This document shows positions 1 to 10,455 of a stretch of 64,000 nucleotides of DNA, in pieces. The notes under the pieces were generated by a model, which was not told the DNA's origin, made no database searches, and worked only from the letters and a program-made list of their open reading frames with translations. Each line of letters starts with the position of its first letter. Positions within the stretch are counted from its first letter, which is position 1. Source of the DNA: Rebecca billardiae RCC1528 (taxonomy: Eukaryota; Haptophyta); NCBI GenBank assembly GCA_965240325.2, contig OZ251234.1:1488001-1552000 (forward strand). The letters are read 5' to 3'. The translations under genes were made by a program, and so were the position numbers.

Positions 1-1050
1 CTCGTCCGCAAAGACGCACGCGTCGTGCGTGAGCGCGACCTCCACGACGGCTGCCCCCGTCACGGAGGAGAGCTGCACGCTGTCCAGCCCCGCCGCGCGT
101 GCGCCGATGGCGATGAGGCCGTCCTTGGCGGGCAGGCAGAATATGCGGCCGGCGGCCCCGCCGCGCAATTTGGCGAGCTTCTTGGCCACCTCGGGCTGCA
201 TGCGGCACCACGCCTCTGCCCGCTGGAAGCCGTCACGTTCCCGGCCCAGCGCAGTGCAGTCACCCAGCGAGAGCACGGGCGTCTGGCTAAGCTTCGCCAC
301 GGGCGGCACCCACGCGCAGAAATGCCGCAGGTGGCCCGGGTGCAGTCGGCTCGTCGGCGTGACGTTGACGGGCCGGCCGCGCTGGTCGACGTCCGCCGCG
401 GCACGGCAGAACCTGCCGATGGCAGTGCTGCGCGGCATCGACGCGGTGCGGCCGAGGCTGACGTGCACGCCCGATCCGCGCACGGCGTACGCCCAGCAGC
501 CGTACCCGACCCCTTCCGGGAAGACGCGGGGCCACTCGTGCAGCACCTCGACCCGCGCGCCGCTCGGGCTGAGCAGCGCGACCTCGGGCCAGTCGGGCTC
601 CCGCCTCGCCGGGCGCGCGCGCGAACGAAGCGGGTGCATCAGGACCGACGGCCTGGCGTGCTTGACGGAGATGTGCGGCGCGTTCGAGAAGTAGAGCCCT
701 CCACACGTGAGCGATGGGCTGGCACCCTTCTTCGTCGCGTTTGTCTTCACACTCAAAGAGTGGAACACGGTGAAGCGCGAGACATCCACGCGGCCGACCG
801 CCTGTGCGCCATAGATCGTGCGGACGTAGTCACGCCAGGGCGCCCACGCCGCCTTTGCACTCGCCGGTGTGGGGAGTGAGGCCGCGAATGCGGTGGCCAC
901 GGCGCAGCTGTCCAGGAAGTACGTGGAACGCCCGTCGCCCAGCGCAGACAGACACGCCCCCGCGTGCCATCGATGCTCGGCTGGCACGCCCCCGTGAACA
1001 GCCGACGTCAGCAGAATAAGAGCAGCACGGCGCCGCCATAATTGCGCCAT
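1..1050 (-). CDS. Secreted protein of unknown function, C-terminus beyond the left edge
   Basis: An uninterrupted frame of 350 codons runs from an ATG at 1050-1048 to the first base of the window with no stop, so the C-terminus is missing. The N-terminus is a short basic stretch followed by a hydrophobic core (LWRRRAALILLTSAVHG), which reads as a signal peptide. The body has conserved-looking globular texture: a Cys pair early on (ACLSALGDG, LDSCAVATA), an LTCGGLYFSNAPHISVKHARP stretch split over about residues 107-127, and a Trp/Gly-rich segment EGVGYGCWAYAVRGSGVHVS near residue 180. I do not recognise a named family. Segments of the type GYGCWAY-RGSGVxV-xGRT occur, from memory, in algal secreted proteins of unknown role. 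Third codon positions are mostly G or C, as in the genes around it. Its start codon overlaps, on the opposite strand, the ATG of a methyltransferase fragment. Confidence 0.68.
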   Translation of the reverse strand, partial: MAQLWRRRAALILLTSAVHGGVPAEHRWHAGACLSALGDGRSTYFLDSCAVATAFAASLPTPASAKAAWAPWRDYVRTIYGAQAVGRVDVSRFTVFHSLSVKTNATKKGASPSLTCGGLYFSNAPHISVKHARPSVLMHPLRSRARPARREPDWPEVALLSPSGARVEVLHEWPRVFPEGVGYGCWAYAVRGSGVHVSLGRTASMPRSTAIGRFCRAAADVDQRGRPVNVTPTSRLHPGHLRHFCAWVPPVAKLSQTPVLSLGDCTALGRERDGFQRAEAWCRMQPEVAKKLAKLRGGAAGRIFCLPAKDGLIAIGARAAGLDSVQLSSVTGAAVVEVALTHDACVFADE

Positions 1051-1219
1051 GCGCACGCCGCCGTCGTGCACGATACTCGACCTCGGCTGCGGGAACAGCG
1101 CGGTGCTGCTCATGCTCGCGCACGCGCTGCCACACGCGCGCTGCGTCGGCAGGCGCGCGCCGAGGCGCGGTCGTGCCCGTTGGCTGTCTGAGAGGTTTTA
1201 TTTCGAAAGAATTAATTGA
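1049..1219 (+). pseudogene. SAM-dependent methyltransferase fragment (motif I only)
   Basis: The frame starts at ATG 1049 and reads TILDLGCGNSAVLLMLAHAL before losing recognisable sequence and stopping at 1219. ILDLGCGNS is motif I, the glycine-rich SAM-binding loop of class I methyltransferases, in the form typical of protein-lysine or METTL-type enzymes. Everything after ARCVG (about residue 37) is basic low-complexity sequence, and the expected motif II is absent. The piece ends about 80 bp before a transposon-like foldback element. It could be a first exon with its donor near 1146, or a gene end broken by the insertion. I saw no continuation in the next 3 kb. Confidence 0.45.
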
Positions 1220-1320
1220 TGCTATTTGCCGATATGATCGGCTACGCCGATCCTCGGGTAGTAAACAACGAAGTTGAGGGCGCACGGCCCTGACAGTAGT
1301 TGGGAGAGCAGGGAGGTGTC

Positions 1321-1522
1321 ACCAAACCGAGCTCAGAATGAGGAGTGTACAGAGCTAAGCGGATGTACCATGGTACACTTTGGTACATAATTGGTACACT
1401 ATTGGTACACTATTGGTACATGTAAAGATGTACCAAGTGTACCAATAGTGTACCAATAGTGTACCAAAGTGTACCAACGCATCCTGACAATGTACCAAAT
1501 GTCATTGGGTGTACCATGGTAC
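1321..1522 (+). repeat. Left inverted-repeat arm of foldback element
   Basis: Pairs with 2169-2368. Diagnostic words shared in inverted order are GAGCTCAG near the end, AGCTAAGCGGATGTACCATG, GGTACATGTAAAGATGTACC, CGCATCCTGACAATGTACC and CATTGGGTGTACCATG. Mismatches are few, so the arms are young or homogenised. Confidence 0.85.
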
Positions 1523-2168
1523 ATTTTGGTACATCCACATAGCACATGTTGGTACATTACCTGATGTACCAACTCCTCCCAAATGTACCAACTCGTCCGA
1601 AGAATGTACCAATGTGTCCCAACCGGATGTACCAAATGTACCATGATACCATGTGTACCAACCGTCCCCCAATGTACCATCAAATATCAATGTACCAACT
1701 TTTCATGAATGTACCAATAGTGTACCATCATCGGCGATTCAGAGCTGGTACACTTTCCTGGGTGTACCTGGTACACCCAGAATCCCTGGTACATCGGGGG
1801 TTCAGTAGATGGTACACTCGTGCCGGAGTTGAGTACACTTTTGGTACACCCTGCTGGGCCGAGTTGGTACATTCAGCGGAAATTTGGTACACTTGGTACA
1901 TTTTCAGGACGAGTTGGTACACTGTTGGTACACCCTGGACCAAGTTGGTACATTTCGCGGAAATTTGGTACACTTGGTACATTTTCAGGACGAGTTGGTA
2001 CATTTTTTGGTACACCCTGGGACAAGTTGGTACACTTTGGGGAGCAGTTGGTACATTCAGGGAGGAGTTGGTACACTTGGTACACTTTTTTGTGCAAACT
2101 GGTACATGGTTGGTACACGTTGGTACACTCATGAAATGTACCAAAGTGTACCATTTATGTACCAGAGT

Positions 2169-2368
2169 GTACATGGTACACCCAATGACATTCGGTACAT
2201 TGTCAGGATGCGTTGGTACACTTTGGTACACTATTGGTACACTATTGGTACACTTGGTACATCTTTACATGTACCAATAGTGTACAAATAGTGTACCAAT
2301 TATGTACCAAAGTGTACCATGGTACATCCGCTTAGCTCGGTACACTCCGGTTCTGAGCTCGGTTTGGT
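2169..2368 (-). repeat. Right inverted-repeat arm of foldback element
   Basis: Reverse complement of 1321-1522, ending in GAGCTCGGTTTGGT just inside CGATCTACCC and the right-hand copy of the 11-bp duplication. Confidence 0.85.
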
Positions 2369-2509
2369 CGATCTACCCGACAGTAGTTGTCGCGTTCTTC
2401 ACCGAATCACGATGCGCGCGCGCGCCCGGCGCGTCGCCGTGCAGGAGGCGCGGGCGCGAGTAATCGACGCGATCGACGGCCTCGGGGGGCTGCGCCGTGT
2501 CGCGGCTCT

Positions 2510-3940
2510 TCATTCAGTCTTCACGCAGCCGGCTTGCCCCTCGAGCGCGCGCACGCACTCTGACTCGGCGGTGTCCCACGCCCACAGCCGCACGACCGCG
2601 TCGCTGTCGTCGCCCGCGCTCGCCGCGACGCGCCCGTCGGCCGAGAGTGCGACCGCCTCCACCCAGCCGGCGTGCGCTAGCAGCACAGCCTCGCACGGCC
2701 CGCGCGCGGCGAGCAGGGGCGCTCGCGCGCAGTGCTCGCGCCCGCGCGCCCAGCTGGCGCGGGCGGCCGGGTGCGCGGCGCGCGGCGCGCGCCGCGCCCA
2801 CGCGGACTCGTGCGGCGCCGAGCCAACCGGCTGCTCGAGGCACAGCGCGAGGCAGCGGCCCGGCGCCGCGGCGGCGGCGGAGGCGCTCAGCCGCGCGAGC
2901 TGCAGCCAGTCTGCGACGCGCGCGCGCAGCGCTGCAGCCTCCGCGCGTGCGGCCGCGCCCGGCTCGCCGCCGCCGCCGCCGCGCGCGTCGGCGTCGGCGA
3001 GCGCCGCGGCCGTGTCCGCGAGGTCGCGCACGTACTCGGTCTCGAGGCCGTGCCGCGCGCGCGCCTCCCACCCGTCCGCGCCCGCGTCGGTGAGCTCGCG
3101 CGCCGCGTCGGCCGCGCGCCCGGCCGCGAGCAGCGCTTGCGCTAGCTCCTCGCACCGGCGCACATTGAGCACGGCGGCGTTGCGGCCGGCGAAGGCCGAG
3201 GCGCGCGGCGGAGAGGAGCAGGGGCTGCGGCGCGACGCGCCGCCGCCCGTCCTCGCCGCCGGTGGCCTTCGGGTGGCGCAGCGGTTTGGCGGCCTCGCCC
3301 GCCCACGTGCCAGCCCAGAAATCCGCGAGAGCGTGCGCGTCGGCCGGGCGGGCGCACCGTGCCGCCGCCGCCTCGGCCACCTGATGACGGTGGTACCAGC
3401 GCAAAGGGCCGTCGCCGCCGGCGAGCAGCGAGCCGAGCGCGTCGCGCACGGCGAGCCACACGGGCAGCCGCACCACCGCCGGCACCCAGAACTCGAACAC
3501 GGACGCCCAGCACGTCCTCGTGCAGAGGGAGCGAGTCCTCCAGCTCGGCACTCGAGAGGCCGCGGCGCGACGCGCAGATGGCGCCGCACGCACGAGCATC
3601 GCGCCGTGCAGCCGCTCGACGCGCTCGAAGGTGGCGGCGACGGCGGCGCGCGCGTCGGCGGGCAGGTGCGCTGGCGGCGGCTCGCCCGAGCGCCACTCCG
3701 CCGCCGCGTCGGCGAGCAGCACGGCGTGCAGCGCGCTCGGCGTCTCTCCGTGTGCCGAGCGCACCGCCTCGGCCTGCCGCGCGTCGAGCGTGCGCCCCGC
3801 CGCGCCGAGCCGGCCTCGCACCACCGCCTCAGCGTCCGCCGCCGAGAGCCCGCCGAGCTGCAGCGCGGGCACGCCCAGCTGCGCGAGCCGCGTCGCGCAC
3901 CCGTAACGGTAGCCGCCAGCGTCACCGCCAGCGTCACCGC
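2510..3940 (-). pseudogene. Decayed NACHT / WD40-type STAND protein fragment with frameshifts
   Basis: Recognisable protein continues along the minus strand but changes frame at least three times. At about 3940-3586 one frame carries LGVPALQLGGLSAADAEAVV and a stretch typical of the region after a NACHT ATPase. At about 3585-3505 a second frame carries GAICASRRGLSSAELEDSL. At about 3506-3205 the first frame returns with VFEFWVPAV, PLRWYHRHQVAEAAAARC, HALADFWAGTW and RRVAPQPLL. From about 3205 to 2510 a third frame has helical repeat sequence (CEELAQALLAAGRAADAARE) and one WD40 blade with GWVEAVALSADGRVAASAGD and VVRLWAWD. This order (WYH motif, helical repeats, WD40) is that of NPHP3/TEP1-like NACHT-WD40 proteins. 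The ATPase core and all further WD40 blades are missing, so it is a truncated, frameshifted remnant. Assembly errors could account for some of the shifts. Confidence 0.7.
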
Positions 3941-3946
3941 CAGCGT

Positions 3947-4105
3947 CAGCGCCCGCGAGTCGATCTGCGCCAAAAGGACAGAGTCAAGAAGCGTGTCGAG
4001 CGGCGCGGTGGAGAGCAGCGCGGAGTAGCGCACGCGCTCGCCGCCCTCAAGCACCGCCTCGTGCTCGTGCGCCGCGAACGAGCGGCTCGCGCCGCCGTCC
4101 TCGCT
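3947..4105 (-). pseudogene. FAD-dependent oxidoreductase (amine-oxidase-like) scrap
   Basis: In one frame the minus strand reads SFAAHEHEAVLEGGERVRYS followed by ALLSTAPLDTLLDSVL. The pattern 'GE-x-V-x-YDALISTxPLxxLL' is characteristic of the FAD/NAD-binding region of amine oxidase and UDP-galactopyranose mutase-like proteins. Only about 50 residues survive. Directly downstream (3905-3950) the frame enters a short GCC-AGC-GTCACC tandem repeat (translated LAVTLAVT), then the NACHT/WD40 remnant. It is most likely a gene fragment joined to the neighbouring pseudogene by rearrangement. Confidence 0.45.
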
Positions 4106-4179
4106 GGAGCCCGACGTGACGACGCGGCTCCGCGCGCGCGCGCAGCCGCGCAAGCACCTGGGTTTTTTTCGAGCACTCT

Positions 4180-4830
4180 GTCCCTTAAGTGCGGCAGCTC
4201 AAAAAATGGCGTTTCGCTTCAAAGAATCATGTACGTATAAATCAAGGGACTTAACCAAATAATAACCTGCTTGAATCGCTGTTTTTGAAGTGCGGTTCTC
4301 TTAAGAGGAGAGGGATGCTACTAATCTATGTTCCCGTGTATTACTCGTGTATGAATCAAGGGTTATCATTATCAAGGGGCTTAACAAGGGGCTTAACCTG
4401 ATGATACCCGCCACTGAGAAGCGACGGTTCATGACATCATATCGCGTGCCTAGGCGTTTTTGATTAGGCGAAGATCTAACAAGGTTCATTTCGCGGGTAC
4501 CAATAGACAAACGAGCCGCGATGACGAACGTCGTGCCATAATACGTTGATACTGAAACGTTGTTTTTGAAGTGTGGTTCTCTTCCAGAGGAGAAGGATAA
4601 TTGGAGACGATACTTTACTCTTTGAATTGGAATCAGCAAACCAAGAGTGTATATCAGCAGGAGAATCACGAACGGCCCACCATAATTATCAGAAAGATGC
4701 AGACGCCTTTGTCCTATTCGAGTTCGATTTCTTCTATTACTTACTATCCAAGGATTAAGGAGCAGTACAAACGCAATCATGAGCAGCGATATCGAGTCAA
4801 ATGCGGATTTCACACCTAAATCCACCTACA
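4180..4830. other. AT-rich island of unknown origin
   Basis: Base composition drops sharply from the surrounding 70-80 % GC to clearly AT-rich sequence. It holds a direct repeat (GTTTTTGAAGTG-GGTTCTCTT at 4281 and 4563), the doublet AAGGGGCTTAAC at about 4374-4397, and a 174-codon open frame on the minus strand (4301-4825) with no recognisable domain. I would not call that frame a gene: stop-free frames of this size are unremarkable and the 282-bp repeat lies inside it. An organellar insertion or a decayed transposon are both possible; I could match neither. Confidence 0.5.
4281..4596 (+). repeat. Direct repeat pair 282 bp apart
   Basis: GTTTTTGAAGTGCGGTTCTC at 4281 and GTTTTTGAAGTGTGGTTCTC at 4563 are each followed by a purine run GAGGAGAxGGAT. 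There are two copies only, with a few mismatches. Confidence 0.7.
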
Positions 4831-5362
4831 AAAATCCCCCAAATCCTGCGCGCATCCTCTTTTTTGATTTTGCGGAGCACGTGCGCCGCCCCCCCCGGCT
4901 TTCGCTCACGCTCAGACCTTTCGGGGGGGGCGTGCGCCATTATGTTTTGATCTAATACGACCTGATGGCTGATTGCGACGGCGGACACTGCGCGGACACG
5001 GAGTCTCAGTATGTGTCTCAGGGACGTCACGGGCCATCCGACGAGGTCAGACAGTGCGCCGCCCGCGGCCCTGCCCGTTTATCATCACTATCAGCCACCC
5101 GTGCGCGCGCCGCCCATGGCGAGCGGGCGCGCGCACGCCGCGAGAATAATGGCCGAGCCGATTGGCTCACGCTGCGACCGGCGACTCACGGACTCAGCCT
5201 CTCCGTGTCCGTCACTGTATCTCAGACGACTGTGTCTGTCACACTCACAGACTGGCAGAGTCACAGGCGAGCCTAGGGGGGGCGGGGGCGTCGGAAAGAC
5301 GAAATTGGCCCACGAGGCGTCAGGCCGGCCATTGTGGTACACTCGTACTCCTGGCTGTCGCC

Positions 5363-5812
5363 TCAGATCAACACCGTGCCGTGGTGCTCGTAGGCATCTC
5401 CCAGTGTCTCCGAGGCTGCCAGGCCGCTCGTCGGGCTGACGTGAGGAGTGGGTCTCGCGGCGCCTTTCGGGTCTGGCCTGACGAGGCGGTGTGGCGGGCA
5501 CACAGCCAGAATTCGAGCAAGCACCGTGCTCCCAAGAGGCTCATCGAGCTCTTCCCGCACGTCATCGATCAATTGCTGCCTTGAAGCAGCGAGGGCCTTT
5601 CGCGTGACGTGCACCTCCTCAAGCGACTCGCACACCTCGCCGAGTTCGAGCTGCAGTTGCAATTTGCGCTCGAGGAGCTGATTCGAGCTGCTTTCGAGCA
5701 CATCTCCCGCCGAGCGCAACCTCTCCGCCGTGCGCAGCAGCTCGTCAACGCAGAGCTGTGCGAGGCGTGGCACGTCAGCACGGCCAGCCTGTTTCGGTGC
5801 GCGAGCCGCCAT
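5363..5812 (-). CDS. Small coiled-coil protein, unknown function
   Basis: From ATG 5812 the frame gives 149 residues. About residues 10-85 are continuous heptad-like helix rich in Leu, Glu and Arg (ELLRTAERLRSAGDVLESSS, QLLERKLQLQLELGEVCESL, ALAASRQQLIDDVREELDEP), so a coiled coil is likely. The last 50 residues are Pro-rich and irregular. The frame is open upstream to 5986, but upstream residues look like untranslated or promoter sequence and overlap the divergent LC8 gene, so the ATG at 5812 is preferred. Only 76 bp separate it from the LC8 start, implying a shared promoter. I do not recognise a family; subunits of small helical complexes would look like this. Intron-free. Confidence 0.52.
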   Translation of the reverse strand: MAARAPKQAGRADVPRLAQLCVDELLRTAERLRSAGDVLESSSNQLLERKLQLQLELGEVCESLEEVHVTRKALAASRQQLIDDVREELDEPLGSTVLARILAVCPPHRLVRPDPKGAARPTPHVSPTSGLAASETLGDAYEHHGTVLI

Positions 5813-5888
5813 CGTGCGGCTGCCGAATGGCAGAGTGGCAGGTGGTGACCGTTTTCGATTGGGCCCTCGAGCCGCGTCGGCGGCAGCC

Positions 5889-6364
5889 ATGTCGGGCCAA
5901 CCGAAGGCCGTGATCAAAACGGTCGATATGGCCGAGGTGCGCCGAGCCATATGTGCGCGTGTGTGGGCACGTCTTGCCCCAGCCACCAGCGTTGGTTTTG
6001 CGCGTGGCTTATCGCCTGCGCGCGTGCCTGGCGCACCCGCGCCTGCAGGAGATGCAAACAGATGCGATCGAGATTGCCCAGGACGCGATTGTGCAGTTCA
6101 TTGTGGAGAAGGAGATGGCGAACTTCATCAAGAAGGAGTTCGATAAGAAGTACGCCCCAACATGGCACGTCATCATCGGGAAAAATTGGGGAGCATTCGT
6201 GACACACGCCACAAAGTGCGTTTGCATCCGCTGCACGTTACATCCGCTTGCTGTTTGATGTACAGCGGCGCTTATGCCCGGCGAACCCCCCGCCCTCGAC
6301 GCGCGCAGAAATTTCATCTACTTCTACTTGGGTGACATGGCGATCCTCATCTTCAAATCAGGAT
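5889..6364 (+). CDS. DYNLL: Dynein light chain LC8 (DYNLL type)
   Basis: Three exons: 5889-5936, 6049-6215 and 6307-6364. Introns begin GTGCG and end CAG (112 and 91 bp). The spliced product is 90 residues, the usual LC8 size (about 89). It starts MSGQPKAVIKTVDMAE, continues EMQTDAIEIAQDAI and FIKKEFDKKYAPTWHVIIGK, and ends with NFIYFYLGDMAILIFKSG. KKEFDKKYxPTWH, HxTK and FIYFYLG are LC8 signatures forming the dimer groove that binds short linear motifs. LC8 is a hub subunit of cytoplasmic dynein, outer-arm and radial-spoke complexes and many other partners. The second junction splits a Lys codon (AA/A), and the join restores T-K-N-F exactly, which supports the model. The gene is divergent from the coiled-coil gene with 76 bp between start codons. 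Confidence 0.95.
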
Positions 6365-6779
6365 GAGTTACCAGCGCTTACGTTGGTGCGCCTGACACGG
6401 CTGCTGTGTTCCCTCGCCAGAATCCGAGGCTGCAGCTGGCGGCCGCACGGGTGACGTACGTGCGTCACAGGCTGTGACCTTTTCACAGCTCGACGATCTG
6501 TCTGGCAATCGACCCAGTGAGCCACTGGGCCCGCGGCCCCGGACTGCATCAACTGTTCAGATCGGAGCTCTCCCCCCCGCAGCGACGGCCGCCGCGGTCC
6601 GTCCGCTCCGCCGCGGGCCGCGGGCCGGACCCGGCGCTCGTCGCCGTCGGCTCTCAGGCACCGAGTGCCGGTGCCCGCCAGGCGGGCTGGGCAGGCGGCC
6701 GGAGTCACTGCCCTTAGAGCCTGAGTCACCGCTGCCTGAGCGGCCTCGAATCGTATATACGACTTCGCGCGTACGTATT
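6365..6779. other. Intergenic, no gene seen
   Basis: Holds the 3' flank of LC8 and GC-rich sequence (GGCCGCGGGCC-type words at about 6600-6640). A 123-codon minus frame here has no recognisable content. The first dispersed element starts at 6780. Confidence 0.5.
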
Positions 6780-8405
6780 ATGGCCCGCGGTGCACGGGGC
6801 GGAGCGCGCAGCGTGGAGCCCGCACCAGGCGGCACCAGCGGGCCCGAACCACGTTTCAAAAAGATCTTTGATCAAGAAAAAAGGGACGGGGGGCGATTTT
6901 TAGGGCTGGCGGAGACCGAGTTTCGAGTTTTTGAGATCGCATAGAGAGGTCTATTAGGCCGAAAATAACCGCGCCCAGCTGATTCCCTTAAGTAAAGTGC
7001 GATCTGGACGTCAGCTGGACGTGACATTAGTGTAACGGTTCGTTACGAGCGCGATTTTGTGGGTAGACTCTCGTTCATGTGTGATAGTTTGCCTCCGCCT
7101 TGATGAATATGAACTTGGCTTCGCGGCGGTTGGTATCTAGAGTCTAAAACCCGCAAGCCTTATTGAAAATACCCGCGCAGCTATTCGTTGCCAGCCCATT
7201 CCATAGTCACTGACTTACCGAGCTGGCGAGCTCAAAACCTGCCGCCGTCGCAAGGACGACGTGCTGTGCAGGTTTCTTCTGGGGTGGCGAGCGAGCCGCG
7301 ACGACTCTTGGTTGGTCCGCAAGGGGGCGCTCGATGGGCAGGTGCGCGTGGCAAGTGCCGAGTGGCGCCTGGAGCGCGCGTCTGCGGCGGGTCCCGACGG
7401 CCGTCGACATCGCGTTCGTGCCCGCTCACTAGTCACTCCGCACGCCCCTGCCGCGCCCTGTCGATGCCTGCGCGGCCGGCCGGCGCGCGGCCGCGCCGCC
7501 GCCGCCGCAGCCGCCGCCCTGTGTTCGGGCTCTCGCAAGCTCGGGGGCAGCGGCGCATGATGCCGGACTGATCGATCTCTGAGTCTCCGACTTCACCACA
7601 CGCCCCCCTTGCCATGCCTCTCCGCCAGGGTCTCCCAGAACTCTTCTTCAGAGCAGGCGCAAGTCGAACTCGGAACTGGCCGCGGCCCCGCGCGCCGTCG
7701 GCTCCCCGTGGCTGTCAGCTCCGCGTGGCCTGGGCGCCTGGCGTGCCCAGAGCTGGCCGTGCCTCTGCGACGCGTGCCGAGCCTGACCGAGGTGTGTCAC
7801 CCCGTGCACGCGCGGCGCGCGCAAGCACCGGTGCTGCATGGCTGCTCGCACCGTGCTCCCTGGCTCGCGGTCAGTCAGCTCGGCCGCGTGGTGCCTGGTG
7901 TGCACGTAGAGTCGCGCTCATGCGTCGCTCACGCCTCGCGCCCGCCTGTCGGCCGTCGCGCAGGCGCGCAGGTCGAACCCTACTGACCTGCAGATCATCT
8001 ACTCCTGCGCTGCTGGCGTCGCGGCGACGACGGTCAGCGGCAGGCCCGAACGAACGGTCGAATCCGCGCGGTCCCGCGCCGTCCGGCTCCCTGGCTGTCA
8101 GTCAGCTCCGCCGGTGGCCTGGCGTGCAACAGTCGCGCTCGTGCGTCGATCACGCCGAGTCGCATCCGCCTGTCGGCCGTCGCGCACGCGCAGGGGGTCA
8201 GGTAAGGGCCGTCTGTGATGAGGGCAGCTCGGCCGACGACCGACATCCACACTCGGCGCACGCCGGCGGCGGCGCGGCGCTGGGGCGGCGCGCCGCTGGA
8301 TGGAGTCTAGTTACACGTGTACGGGACGACTGCGACGGAGGGTGCACCGCCACCGCGGGCCCCGAACTACGTTCGTTCTACGGAAAAGGACCGCGGAACG
8401 CGGTC
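6780..8405 (+). mobile_element. Dispersed element family A, copy 1
   Basis: The copy begins with the family head ATGGCCCGCGGTGCA, followed by GGCGGAGCGCGCAGCGTGG and the AAAGATCTTTGATCAAG block. It ends with the family tail GAACTACGTTCGTTCTACGG and a hairpin GACCGCGGAACGCGGTC (8389-8405). The middle is GC-rich with no protein I can support, although several stretches (e.g. CTCGCAAGCTCGGGGGCAGC, CGATCTCTGAG) recur in copies 3 and 6. The head translates as MARGARGGARSVEP and could be taken for a gene, but it is repeat. Length 1.63 kb. Confidence 0.75.
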
Positions 8406-10322
<1,917 letters not shown>

Positions 10323-10455
10323 AAAGTAATAACGGCGCGTATCAACCGCGTGGCGCTGTCCGCGTGCTCGGCGTCGCTGCGGCGAATGACTGATGGCCGA
10401 TACGGTAGTAGTGACTGATGCTACTTTACTGAGACTGATCGAGTAGTACCGTCTG

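Larger units (their letters stand above)
1302..2378. mobile_element. 1.08-kb foldback element built of TGTACC/GGTACA words, with target duplication
   Basis: The same 11 bases, GACAGTAGTTG, lie at 1292-1302 and 2379-2389 and look like a 10-11 bp target-site duplication. Between them the outer arms (1321-1522 and 2169-2368) are near-perfect inverted repeats of about 200 bp. The left arm starts ACCAAACCGAGCTCAG and the right arm ends CTGAGCTCGGTTTGGT. Almost the whole interior consists of TGGTACA and its complement TGTACCA spaced by a few bases. No transposase frame is present: long frames here simply translate the repeat (VHLVH, YQLxPT). A 9-11 bp duplication with long terminal inverted repeats is the pattern of non-autonomous Mutator-like or foldback elements. 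That class assignment is inference. Confidence 0.8.

Noticed and set aside
1546-2280. 244-codon plus frame and several minus frames through the TGTACC element
   Set aside because: They translate the repeat words (VHLVHF, YQLxPT) and have no independent coding signal.
4301-4825. 174-codon minus frame in the AT-rich island
   Set aside because: No recognisable domain, overlaps an internal direct repeat, and stops are not unusually rare for its length.
6780-6944. Short frame starting MARGARGGARSVEP, seen again in five other places
   Set aside because: It is the conserved head of the dispersed element. The frame changes between copies and ends at different points, so conservation is at DNA level.
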